Below, in pieces: positions 1 through 5,240 of a DNA stretch of 6,322 nt. A program made the position numbers and the translations under genes. Below the pieces are notes generated by a model. It did no database searches. It had not been told where the DNA came from and worked only from the letters and a program-made list of their open reading frames with translations. The DNA is from Fibrobacter sp. (GTDB lineage: Bacteria > Fibrobacterota > Fibrobacteria > Fibrobacterales > Fibrobacteraceae). The stretch spans positions 1-6,322 of the forward strand of contig JAAYXQ010000172.1 of NCBI GenBank assembly GCA_012515825.1, read 5' to 3'. Each line of letters opens with the position of its first letter. Positions within the stretch are counted from its first letter, which is position 1.

Positions 1-42
1 CCAGGAGCGCGCGGGAAAACAGGAGCACAGCCAGACACGGGC
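1..42. other. 3' tail of a preceding cassette
   Basis: This short GC-rich stretch precedes the first attC R'' box. It contains no start codon with an SD and no recognisable coding sequence. By position it is the 3' non-coding tail of a cassette whose gene lies outside the window. The assignment depends entirely on the attC call that follows it. Confidence 0.4.
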
Positions 43-131
43 AAACAACAGCGTCAAGCCACAATGTAGCTGTAAAGCACTGAGTACAGTGCATTACAGT
101 TACACTGCGGCTGTGCCGCGACCCGTTATGT
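43..131 (+). repeat. attC recombination site 1 (long, about 89 nt)
   Basis: This is an imperfect palindrome with attC organisation. An R''-like AAACAAC (43-49) is at the left and an R'-like GTTATGT (125-131) at the right; the predicted exchange point is between G125 and T126. The core is a long hairpin: bases 58-82 pair with 87-111 around a 4-nt AGTA loop, with 21 of 25 positions complementary. Several mismatches are A-C pairs, as expected from transitions in an older perfect palindrome. R' departs from the GTTRRRY consensus at one position and R'' pairs only partly with R', so the box limits are less certain than the hairpin. The site ends the preceding cassette and starts the cassette with the AbiGi-like gene. 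Confidence 0.72.
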
Positions 132-230
132 GCAATTTTGCACAAGAATAGATTATAGTAATTTGCGGCTAATAAGAATATGAGGCGGGGGCTAAAACAA
201 ATGCAAGGAAATAGATAAAGGAAGAATACA

Positions 231-902
231 ATGCCAGAGACTAATCTAAAACAGACTCTTGAACTTCAAAATAAATCTCCTGATTGTTCGGGAATAATTA
301 CACGTTTACTCAGGCAAGTTGACAAGAACGGAATAGAAATACACACTAAAGAAGACAGCGTAAAATATCTCTTACGCATTCTTGATGCTGAAAATAATTT
401 TTCAAAGCCTAAAATTGATGCACACTGGCTTCAAGAGCACGAAAGCCTGCCATATTTTGATCCAAAACCTAATGTCATTTCTTTCACCGAAGCTACTTTT
501 TCTGGAATAAAAATTCATCGGGACATCTTTAAATGCAATTATGGCATATCATTTAAAAGGGAATTTATTCTTGAAAAAGATGGAAGTCCCTGTATCATAA
601 TTCCAGAGGGGAGGTATTATAGCGGAACTAAAAATGAAGAAGGTAAATTACATTGGCTCTTTCATAGTATACCTGATCAGATCAAGCCTTTTCTATCGAT
701 AATACGCAAGCCAACTGCGTTCCATGATGGATATGATATTTCTCATGAAAGGGAATGGCGAATAGCTGGTGATCTTCATTTTAAAATAGAAGATGTCTTT
801 ATAATATTTTGCCCCCAAGAAGATTTTCCTATTTTTATGAAAGCACAAGATAATGGCATTCCCATTTTATTTGACTTAAAGTGGCTTGATCTAATTTGTT
901 AG
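231..902 (+). CDS. AbiGi-like abortive-infection family protein
   Basis: This 223-residue soluble protein has no signal peptide or membrane segment. The ATG follows AAGGA (218-222) with 8 nt spacing, which supports this start. Recognisable blocks are N81-VISFTE (FTE at 85-87), Y104-GISFKREF (about 104-112), a hydrophobic strand with proline at 119-125, H172-EREWR (172-177) followed by GDLHF, and D188-VFIIFCP. The order FTE, then YGI.F.KEF, then HEREWR, then a hydrophobic strand ending in CP is what I associate with the AbiGi/DUF2971-type families linked to abortive phage resistance. The roughly 60 N-terminal residues are not recognised. It is the first gene of its cassette, directly before a truncated acetyltransferase. 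A phage-defence role is inferred from family resemblance and cassette context. Its biochemical activity is unknown, and I cannot say whether it acts as toxin or antitoxin. Confidence 0.6.
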   Translation: MPETNLKQTLELQNKSPDCSGIITRLLRQVDKNGIEIHTKEDSVKYLLRILDAENNFSKPKIDAHWLQEHESLPYFDPKPNVISFTEATFSGIKIHRDIFKCNYGISFKREFILEKDGSPCIIIPEGRYYSGTKNEEGKLHWLFHSIPDQIKPFLSIIRKPTAFHDGYDISHEREWRIAGDLHFKIEDVFIIFCPQEDFPIFMKAQDNGIPILFDLKWLDLIC

Positions 903-921
903 GTATTTTACAAAGGAATAG

Positions 922-1215
922 TATGAACATCTTCAATGTTTTCAAGAAACTGCCAGAGAAAAAGATAAAAGATTAATAGGATTTGTTCAGGTGATATCTG
1001 ACAACATCATTCATGCTTATATTTTTAGAATGATTGTGCATCCCGATTATCGCAAACAAGGAATTGGGACTGCAATAATGGAAGAATTAATGAAAATGTT
1101 AAAAGAGCATAAATTAAGACCAACACTTGTAGCTACCCCAGGCAATTCAAAGTTTTATGAGAAATTTGGATTTATTTCAGATCCTAAAGGCTATACTGCA
1201 ATGTGTATAAGATGA
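922..1215 (+). pseudogene. 5'-truncated GNAT family N-acetyltransferase
   Basis: The frame is open from 922, after TAG at 919-921, to TGA at 1213-1215. It reads as the C-terminal two-thirds of a GNAT acetyltransferase. RLIGFVQVISDN is the beta-strand pair that precedes motif A. MIVHPDY then RKQGIGTAIM carries the acetyl-CoA pyrophosphate loop R-x-x-G-x-G, and FYEKFGF is the conserved C-terminal motif. Full-length relatives have about 40-60 more residues before RLIGF. Here no ATG occurs in frame. The first usable start is GTG at 991, which would drop the RLIGFVQ strand and give 74 aa. A good SD (AAGGA, 913-917) instead serves an ATG at 923 in another frame that stops after 17 codons (974-976). 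I therefore call it a remnant, probably from a 5' deletion or frameshift. A short functional form started at GTG cannot be excluded. Confidence 0.7.
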
Positions 1216-1317
1216 TTGTAAAGGTTACATAATAAATATTGATAATCAAAAGAAAATCGATAAAAAAATATAAGACGAAGAGCGCGGCGAGACAAAAGAC
1301 ATGCGGTGGAATAAATC

Positions 1318-1398
1318 GCCTAACACGACCAACCTGCAATTTTTACTTCACTCCGTTACGTAAAAACTACAGGTGAGTGGTCGAGCCGCCCGTTGTGC
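1318..1398 (+). repeat. attC recombination site 2 (about 81 nt)
   Basis: R'' is GCCTAAC (1318-1324), an exact RYYYAAC match, and R' is GTTGTGC (1392-1398), with exchange expected after G1392. The L'' arm GACCA+ACCTG (1327-1336) pairs with L' CAGGT (1370-1374) and TGGTC (1378-1382), leaving three unpaired bases (GAG) on the L' side. An inner stem TTTTTAC (1340-1346) pairs with GTAAAAA (1360-1366). This nested R-L-stem arrangement with extrahelical bases on one arm is the attC layout. It separates the GNAT remnant from the Mrr-like gene. Confidence 0.8.
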
Positions 1399-1413
1399 GA
1401 AATTTCCGGGCAT
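1392..1413 (+). repeat. Left copy of the cassette B terminal inverted repeat
   Basis: These 22 nt begin at the attC 2 R' box. They are the inverse complement, at 20 of 22 positions, of bases 2868-2889, which end in the R'' box of attC 3. The two differences are adjacent, in the central A/T run. After excision the copies would flank the attC of the circular cassette and extend its hairpin beyond R''/R'. Confidence 0.8.
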
Positions 1414-1449
1414 ACAGATCATAGGCGCGCGAAAAAATAGGAACAAAAG

Positions 1450-2718
1450 ATGAACTGGCAAGCATACGAAAAGGAGCTCTTTGATTACTTTAAGACCAGC
1501 TATCCTGACGCGGTAATCACTTTCAATGCGAAAAGAATTGGCAGGTACTCTAAAAGGGAACGCCAGATTGACATTTTAGTAGAGGACACAATTGCAGATT
1601 ATCCTGTTTCATTAATTGTGGACGCGAAGCATTTTAGAAGAAATGTAGATGTCAAACATGTTGAATCTTTCATCGCGATGGTTGAAGATTTGGAGGCTGA
1701 ACGTGGTCTGTTAATCACGTCGAAAGGATTTAGTACAGCAGCAATTAACAGGGCCTACTATGGTCCAGCCAAAATTGAATTAGATATTATTAACTTTTCA
1801 GACATCAAAGCAAATCAAGCATTAGTCGCTCTGCCCTATTCTGGAAACCGAACGATCCTAACAATGGCACCTATTGGATGGGTTATACAACCAGGAACTT
1901 CAATGGAATTCCTTGCCGCACTTTACCAAAGAGGACGCACCCTTGAGGAAGCAAATAAGAATAAGGAACTAATTTATGTAAATACATCGCCTTTAAGCGA
2001 TAAAATTCAATCAATTGATGATCTGTTGGCCATACAAACAACCAATACTCAGAAATACTATGGACCAATTAGGACTGATATCAAGCCTGGACCGACTCGA
2101 AAAGATAATTATCCAACCAGAATTCGAATAGCATACCTTGAGAATGTTCCATTCATTGAAGTCATTGGGTATATAGAGGCCGAAGATTTCATCTTTTTCT
2201 TCGTATTAATAACACCCATAGAACTACAGACGAAGAACATACGTAAATTGGAATTCCTTTTAAAGTACTCACAACCTGCGGTTCTTAATTTCGATAATTC
2301 TAGAATTATTGAAAACGCAATAGCAGAAGTAAGTGAAATGACTGATAATGAAGCTAAAGCCGAAAAGCATTATCAAATTGCAATATGGTACTCTGAAATG
2401 CAGAATGACAAAAGAGCTCTTGAGCACCATCGTGAAGCATATGCTTTATTTAGTCTTCATTATGACAATACAAGGCGACTTATAGGACATGAACTACTCT
2501 TTGGAAATGATGGTGCGGCTAAAAATATAGCTCAATATCTATTCGGACTAGAACCTACAAATCCGGTGATTGCAGACCACATCGTAAGTATTTATTTGGA
2601 TTTGGAAAAAGGAAAATCAGCCGAAGAGTTAATAGAAGAATTAATTATAAAGTATAATGGGAATAATGAAGTTCTTGTCAATCTTTACTTTCATTTAGCT
2701 AATTTGCAGCATGAATAG
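1450..2718 (+). CDS. Mrr-like PD-(D/E)XK nuclease with C-terminal TPR-like region
   Basis: This is a 422-residue cytosolic protein. The ATG at 1450 follows AGGA (1439-1442) with 7 nt spacing. Residues 1-120 look like a restriction-endonuclease-type (Mrr_cat-like) fold: helix with E7/E9, then R38-Q39-I-D41 on a strand, then a hydrophobic strand ending in D58-A-K60. This gives the E...D...(D/E)xK catalytic pattern. It continues as VESFIAMVEDLEAERGLLITSKGFSTAA, which matches the helix and 'ITS.GFS..A' strand of Mrr-type nucleases. Residues of about 130-290 form a middle region I do not recognise. Residues of about 300-420 are helical and TPR-like (YQIAIWYSEM, ALEHHREAYALF, YLFGLEPTNP). Predicted role: DNA or RNA cleavage in defence, with the TPR part sensing or binding a partner. 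There is no methyltransferase beside it, so it may be a stand-alone or modification-dependent enzyme. Target and trigger are unknown. Confidence 0.72.
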   Translation: MNWQAYEKELFDYFKTSYPDAVITFNAKRIGRYSKRERQIDILVEDTIADYPVSLIVDAKHFRRNVDVKHVESFIAMVEDLEAERGLLITSKGFSTAAINRAYYGPAKIELDIINFSDIKANQALVALPYSGNRTILTMAPIGWVIQPGTSMEFLAALYQRGRTLEEANKNKELIYVNTSPLSDKIQSIDDLLAIQTTNTQKYYGPIRTDIKPGPTRKDNYPTRIRIAYLENVPFIEVIGYIEAEDFIFFFVLITPIELQTKNIRKLEFLLKYSQPAVLNFDNSRIIENAIAEVSEMTDNEAKAEKHYQIAIWYSEMQNDKRALEHHREAYALFSLHYDNTRRLIGHELLFGNDGAAKNIAQYLFGLEPTNPVIADHIVSIYLDLEKGKSAEELIEELIIKYNGNNEVLVNLYFHLANLQHE

Positions 2719-2733
2719 GGCAGAAAAAAGGAA

Positions 2734-2859
2734 ATGGTCGTAACGACTATGAGGAGTGCAGTTGTTTTTCTGAAAAGATGTTTTCCTCCTAAACATGAAG
2801 TGTTTAAACAAATTCGGAGTTTCTTGAAACATTACGAAAAAGAAGAAGAGCGCCCCTAA
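2734..2859 (+). CDS. Possible small ORF (41 aa), unknown
   Basis: A short frame opens 15 nt after the nuclease stop. It encodes a mixed hydrophobic/basic N-terminus (VVTTMRSAVVFLKR) and a charged C-terminus rich in K and E. An AAGGA lies only 1 nt before the first ATG (2734); relative to an internal ATG at 2749 the same motif is 16 nt away, so neither spacing is good. No similarity is recognised. It fills most of the space between the nuclease and attC 3. It may be a cassette-borne small protein or chance; I lean to chance. Confidence 0.22.
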   Translation: MVVTTMRSAVVFLKRCFPPKHEVFKQIRSFLKHYEKEEERP

Positions 2860-2867
2860 GAAAATGC

Positions 2868-2889
2868 ATGCCCGGAAAAATCGCACAAC
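2868..2889 (+). repeat. Right copy of the cassette B terminal inverted repeat
   Basis: This stretch ends in the attC 3 R'' box and is complementary at 20 of 22 positions to 1392-1413. It includes GCCCGG upstream of the R'' box, matched by CCGGGC downstream of the R' box at the left end. It would lengthen the folded attC stem in the excised circle. Confidence 0.8.
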
Positions 2890-2946
2890 AGGCCAAAGTT
2901 GACATGCGCATTTCCGCACGATCAACTGTTGGCCGACCCGTTAGGT
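2883..2946 (+). repeat. attC recombination site 3 (64 nt, canonical)
   Basis: This is the clearest attC of the window. R'' is GCACAAC (2883-2889) and R' is GTTAGGT (2940-2946), a perfect GTTRRRY, with exchange after G2940. The L'' arm GGCCAA+AGTTGA (2891-2902) pairs perfectly with TCAACT (2922-2927) and TTGGCC (2929-2934). A single unpaired G2928 is left, the extrahelical base known to direct integrase to the recombinogenic strand. A short apical TGCG/CGCA pairing lies in the spacer. Its size is close to the classic 59-base element. Confidence 0.9.
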
Positions 2947-2969
2947 GGCCATTATCCCACCGGTTGGGA

Positions 2970-2986
2970 GCGCTCGTCGTGAGCGC
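2970..2986 (+). other. GC-rich hairpin in the leader of the HEPN gene
   Basis: GCGCTC (2970-2975) pairs perfectly with GAGCGC (2981-2986) around a GTCGT loop, about 50 nt before the HEPN start codon. No T-run follows, so it is not a typical terminator. It could be a leader-RNA structure that affects expression, or an outer remnant of attC-like sequence. Function unknown. Confidence 0.35.
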
Positions 2987-3038
2987 GGAATTAAAGAGTA
3001 TATATTAAAAATAATAAATTAAGAGAGATTCTATAACC

Positions 3039-4073
3039 ATGGCAACTCTATCAAAAACAATTCTTGAAACTTTGGGATTCAAAGAATTTAACTCAGAAGC
3101 AAGAATAGAAGCGAAATTTAATTCTATTTATGTTTTCAATATTGAAGGAATATCTTTAAAAGAGGTAAATACAGATCTGTTCTCAAATGTGAGTTATTCT
3201 GACGATGTTATATCTTTTGCATTTGGTAATACTGTAAATGATATTTCTAAGAATTTAATAGGAGATTCATTTGTTGACGATGAAGTAGAATGGCAAAAAG
3301 CGAATAAAAGTCATCCACCTTATATTTTAATCAAAATTAGTAGTAATAAATTATTTACTTGTGAATCTGGTTATTGTAAAAGGGAAAATGAGAAGCTAAT
3401 AACATATGATTGTTTCCAAAATGCGAATAACTTGTTAAAGGAAGTTGAACAAAACATCATCCCACCTCTCATTTCTTCACTAACAATTCATCTGTCTAAA
3501 ATTAATTATCCAATCCGTTTTAGATTTATTGAACGAGCAAAATACGGTATAACCCAAAATGGTGAAATTATTAATGACTTTAGTATTTCAATTTCTGCTC
3601 GATTGACTTCTTCTATAAATATTACTGGTAATATGATAAAAACAGTTATTAATAGTGCAGTAAGACAATATTCAACAATAGAACCAAAGGTGAGTTCTCT
3701 TTTTTATTTTGGATTAAGGGATGAGGACCGGTTTAAACAGTTTTTAAATCTTTTTCAAGCCCTTGAGAGGCATACACATAAAGCATTTAATCAAATGAAT
3801 TTTGAAAACTATGTCGATAGTGTAAATTCGATTCCTAAAAGATTAGCTGTAACAGGAAAACAATTTTTTATGGAGAGACAAGCCGAATGTAAAAATCTAT
3901 CACAACGATTTATTTGGTGTTCTTTGATCTTATGGGAAAATATTTCAGATAATGAGATTGAAACTTTTAAAGCAATTAAAAAGAAGCGTGATTTACTTTC
4001 GCATGGTGAGCAAGTTTCAGAAAATGATTTACCAGTTGAGGATCTTGAAAAATTGTTGTTAAAAATATTATGA
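3039..4073 (+). CDS. HEPN-domain protein (ApeA-like, putative defence RNase)
   Basis: This 344-residue protein has no signal peptide or transmembrane segment. The start ATG at 3039 has only a weak purine-rich AAGAGAGA upstream (3021-3028). The first 220 or so residues are beta-rich and not recognised. Near residue 230 begins the helical C-terminal region with FLNLFQALERHTHKAF, similar to the first helix of ApeA-like HEPN domains. It ends with KKKRDLLSHGE, where R317 and H322 form the R-x4-H motif that gives HEPN proteins their metal-independent RNase site. The usual N after R is D here; both are common polar residues at that position. A large unrecognised N-terminal domain followed by a C-terminal HEPN domain is the arrangement of ApeA-type stand-alone anti-phage proteins. 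It is the only gene in its cassette and has its own terminator. Inferred role: RNA cleavage upon infection. It could also be a non-catalytic HEPN sensor. Confidence 0.68.
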   Translation: MATLSKTILETLGFKEFNSEARIEAKFNSIYVFNIEGISLKEVNTDLFSNVSYSDDVISFAFGNTVNDISKNLIGDSFVDDEVEWQKANKSHPPYILIKISSNKLFTCESGYCKRENEKLITYDCFQNANNLLKEVEQNIIPPLISSLTIHLSKINYPIRFRFIERAKYGITQNGEIINDFSISISARLTSSINITGNMIKTVINSAVRQYSTIEPKVSSLFYFGLRDEDRFKQFLNLFQALERHTHKAFNQMNFENYVDSVNSIPKRLAVTGKQFFMERQAECKNLSQRFIWCSLILWENISDNEIETFKAIKKKRDLLSHGEQVSENDLPVEDLEKLLLKIL

Positions 4074-4092
4074 ATGATTGAATCTTTGCCAA

Positions 4093-4126
4093 TTAACATG
4101 AAAACTGTTTCTTATGTTAACTTTTT
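4093..4126 (+). terminator. Rho-independent terminator after the HEPN gene
   Basis: Perfect 7-bp arms TTAACAT (4093-4099) and ATGTTAA (4114-4120) enclose a 14-nt loop in which AAAC and GTTT could also pair. They are followed by C and five T. It lies about 20 nt after the HEPN stop codon. The stem is AT-rich, so efficiency may be modest. Confidence 0.65.
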
Positions 4127-4222
4127 ATCTTGAATACATAGAACAGTGAAAAAAAAAATATTGATATTAGGAATAATTAGGAACGTATCCATGCGCTTAA
4201 AGACAAACGGCAGTCAAACGGC

Positions 4223-4285
4223 GCACAACCGGCCAAGTGCGCCAGCCTCAAAGCAGGCCAGCATAGGTTGAGCCGCGCGTTGGTT
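4223..4285 (+). repeat. attC recombination site 4 (63 nt)
   Basis: R'' is GCACAAC (4223-4229) and R' is GTTGGTT (4279-4285), with exchange expected after G4279. L'' CGGC+CAA (4230-4236) pairs with TTG (4268-4270) and GCCG (4272-4275), leaving A4271 as a single extrahelical base. An apical GCCT/AGGC pairing (4245-4248 with 4255-4258) adds to the hairpin. R' departs from the RRR consensus at one position. Two CAAACGGC copies lie just before it (4204-4211 and 4215-4222). It is the last attC visible in the window. Confidence 0.75.
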
Positions 4286-4330
4286 GCAATAAACCGGCCT
4301 CAGAAAAAGACACAAGAGTCGCCGCGAAGA

Positions 4331-4337
4331 AAGGAGG
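4331..4337 (+). promoter_or_regulatory. Strong Shine-Dalgarno site
   Basis: AAGGAGG is a full match to the anti-SD complement, 8 nt before the ATG at 4346. It is the strongest ribosome binding site in the window and the main reason to regard the following 29-codon frame as translated. It also indicates that the host uses SD-led initiation. Confidence 0.75.
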
Positions 4338-4345
4338 AAAAGAAA

Positions 4346-4435
4346 ATGCATAACAAAAAATCATGTAACAACTGCGGAACTCAAAGACAACTTATCCTGG
4401 TCAGTAATGTAACCGGTAATGATGGTAAACAATAA
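4346..4435 (+). CDS. Small 29-aa CxxC peptide
   Basis: This short frame begins with the best SD of the window and stops at TAA 4433-4435. The N-terminal SCNNCGTQ contains a single C-x2-C knuckle, which can bind metal only as half a zinc site or in a dimer. The remainder is polar with a short hydrophobic LILV stretch. It lies 30 nt before the next start codon, so it may be a leader or upstream member of the operon that follows. No family recognised. It could also be the 5' remnant of a larger zinc-ribbon protein. Confidence 0.45.
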   Translation: MHNKKSCNNCGTQRQLILVSNVTGNDGKQ

Positions 4436-4465
4436 AAACAATCAACGTTCTAAGGAGAGTTTTAA

Positions 4466-4516
4466 ATGAAAGCACAATTCAAATCATTTGCAGTAGTTGT
4501 CCTGATGAATGCATGA
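4466..4516 (+). other. Split Sec signal-peptide leader (16 aa) of the following gene
   Basis: An ATG at 4466, with AAGGAG (4452-4457) and 8 nt spacing, encodes MKAQFKSFAVVVLMNA and stops at TGA (4514-4516). The lysines followed by a hydrophobic run look like the n- and h-regions of a Sec signal peptide. The TGA overlaps the ATG (4513) of the next frame as ATGA. In the next frame the sequence continues IFSSLAQ, which supplies a SLA|Q cleavage site. One extra base after TG at 4514-4515 would join the halves into a complete signal peptide. The leader is therefore the 5' part of the same gene, separated by a one-base deletion, or less likely a coupled leader. Confidence 0.7.
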
Positions 4517-5187
4517 TTTTTAGCTCACTTGCTCAAATCAATTTTTTGTCAGATTATATCGCATTTCGTTCATACTATAACGCCAACCATGGCACCACGC
4601 ATTACGGTGATTTGTATATCGAGGGTGGCTCAACCGGGACCGGATGGGGTTGGATGAGCTGTGAGGCTGGTTCTGTGGGTGACTGGTTCCATATATACGG
4701 AGACCTGTATGTATTCGGTACCAAGAATTTCGTTCATCCTCACCCTACCGATACTATGAAAGTAATCAAGTACATTGCCATTGAATCAGGTGAGGCGCTT
4801 ACCCTTGCCCGAGGAACAGCTACCACGGTAAATGGCCAAGCGATTGTTACATTACCTGAGCATTTCAAGCTTGTAACAAGCTCAGATGCGCCAGTAACGG
4901 TCATTCTCACCCCAGAAGAAGCCCCTGTTGTTCTCTACACCAAAGAAAAAAGCAGGGAACAAATCGTAATCGGCATGAAAGATTGTGATTTCAACGAATT
5001 CGGCGACGTTCCATTCGCTTTTCAGGTAACAGGTGTACGTGATGGGTTTGAAGATGAGGAAGTAATTGTTGATATCGCTGAAAAGGCAGAGAATGATAAC
5101 ATTTCGGCTAAGCGTGCTGATTATAATGAAAAGGCAAGGGCACTCACAAAGAAAATGAATAGCGAGAATAAGGGCAATAGGAAGTAA
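4513..5187 (+). CDS. Secreted protein with tail-fiber-associated C-terminal domain (5' frameshift)
   Basis: The 224-codon body starts in-frame at an ATG without an SD; the true N-terminus is probably the leader at 4466 in another frame. After IFSSLAQ (likely signal cleavage) come two similar stretches, YGDLYIEGG (31-39) and YGDLYVFGTKNF (62-73). A recognisable domain follows: HPHPTD, V-KYIAIESGEA, RGTATTVNGQAIVTLPEHF (100-118), VTVILTP and FAFQVTGVRDGFED. This is the KNF.HP-D..IxY..xE..E....RGTA..G.A...LPEHF family, often annotated as hypothetical or tail-fiber-domain proteins and common in large secreted proteins. The C-terminal 35 residues are charged and helical. Predicted location: periplasm or cell surface. 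Another exported protein gene follows 53 nt downstream. Precise function unknown. Confidence 0.65.
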   Translation: MIFSSLAQINFLSDYIAFRSYYNANHGTTHYGDLYIEGGSTGTGWGWMSCEAGSVGDWFHIYGDLYVFGTKNFVHPHPTDTMKVIKYIAIESGEALTLARGTATTVNGQAIVTLPEHFKLVTSSDAPVTVILTPEEAPVVLYTKEKSREQIVIGMKDCDFNEFGDVPFAFQVTGVRDGFEDEEVIVDIAEKAENDNISAKRADYNEKARALTKKMNSENKGNRK

Positions 5188-5240
5188 CTCATTTTCAGCT
5201 TTTCAACTAACGTTAATTAAACCATTAATGGAGATTTTCA

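Larger units (their letters stand above)
126..1392 (+). mobile_element. Integron gene cassette A (AbiGi-like gene plus GNAT remnant)
   Basis: The unit runs from the T after the first R' cleavage point to the G of the second attC R' box, about 1.27 kb. It carries two plus-strand reading frames, an AbiGi-like gene and a truncated acetyltransferase, with no attC between them. A two-gene cassette is less common than a one-gene cassette. It could have arisen by fusion of two cassettes after loss of an attC, or by capture of a fragment. About 100 bases of non-coding DNA separate the acetyltransferase stop from the second attC; nothing recognisable lies there. The boundaries are inferred from the flanking attC sites. 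Confidence 0.65.
1393..2940 (+). mobile_element. Integron gene cassette B (Mrr-like nuclease)
   Basis: This 1.55 kb unit lies between the exchange points of attC 2 and attC 3. It carries one long gene and a possible 41-aa ORF, both in the array orientation. The R'' of attC 3 (GCACAAC) is the exact inverse complement of the R' at the left end of this unit (GTTGTGC). That is expected if both came from one circular cassette, because the circle's attC joins the right-end R'' to the left-end TTRRRY. The complementarity continues outward to 22 nt. This is strong sequence-internal support for these cassette borders. Confidence 0.78.
2941..4279 (+). mobile_element. Integron gene cassette C (HEPN protein)
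   Basis: This 1.34 kb unit from the attC 3 exchange point to that of attC 4 carries one plus-strand gene with about 98 nt of leader. A terminator hairpin follows the gene, then about 100 nt of spacer with no gene. A terminator inside a cassette would limit read-through into downstream cassettes, which suggests this cassette is expressed independently. Confidence 0.72.

Noticed and set aside
129..144. Palindrome TGTGCAA-TT-TTGCACA directly after the first attC R' box, looking like an operator
   Set aside because: It overlaps the R' box and could be a fragment of attC-related pairing. No promoter with good -35/-10 spacing is visible around it, so a regulator site cannot be supported.
2790..2806. 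TAAACA/TGTTTA stem-loop after the Mrr-like gene, considered as a terminator
   Set aside because: The stem is only 6 AT-rich pairs, no T-run follows, and it lies within the possible small ORF.
2695..2925. Minus-strand 76-aa frame across the nuclease end and attC 3
   Set aside because: It overlaps a well-supported gene end and an attC hairpin, lacks a convincing SD, and its sequence is low-complexity phenylalanine-rich. It is a shadow frame.
2999..3006. TATATATT as a promoter -10 for the HEPN cassette
   Set aside because: No acceptable -35 element occurs 16-18 nt upstream, and AT-rich leader sequence gives such matches by chance.
3809..4099. Minus-strand 96-aa frame antisense to the HEPN gene
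   Set aside because: It lies almost entirely opposite the conserved HEPN C-terminus and has serine-rich shadow composition.
4203..4222. Tandem CAAACGGC pair before attC 4 as iterons
   Set aside because: There are only two copies, directly abutting the R'' box, with no AT-rich origin region or replication gene nearby.
43..4285. The regularly placed palindromes as a CRISPR array or REP elements
   Set aside because: Spacing is over 1 kb with genes between, copies are not identical, and each has the R''/R' layout of attC.
5222..5231. Perfect palindrome CCATTAATGG just before the second exported-protein gene
   Set aside because: It is short and AT-rich and overlaps the SD of the gene. Nothing else supports a regulator binding site.
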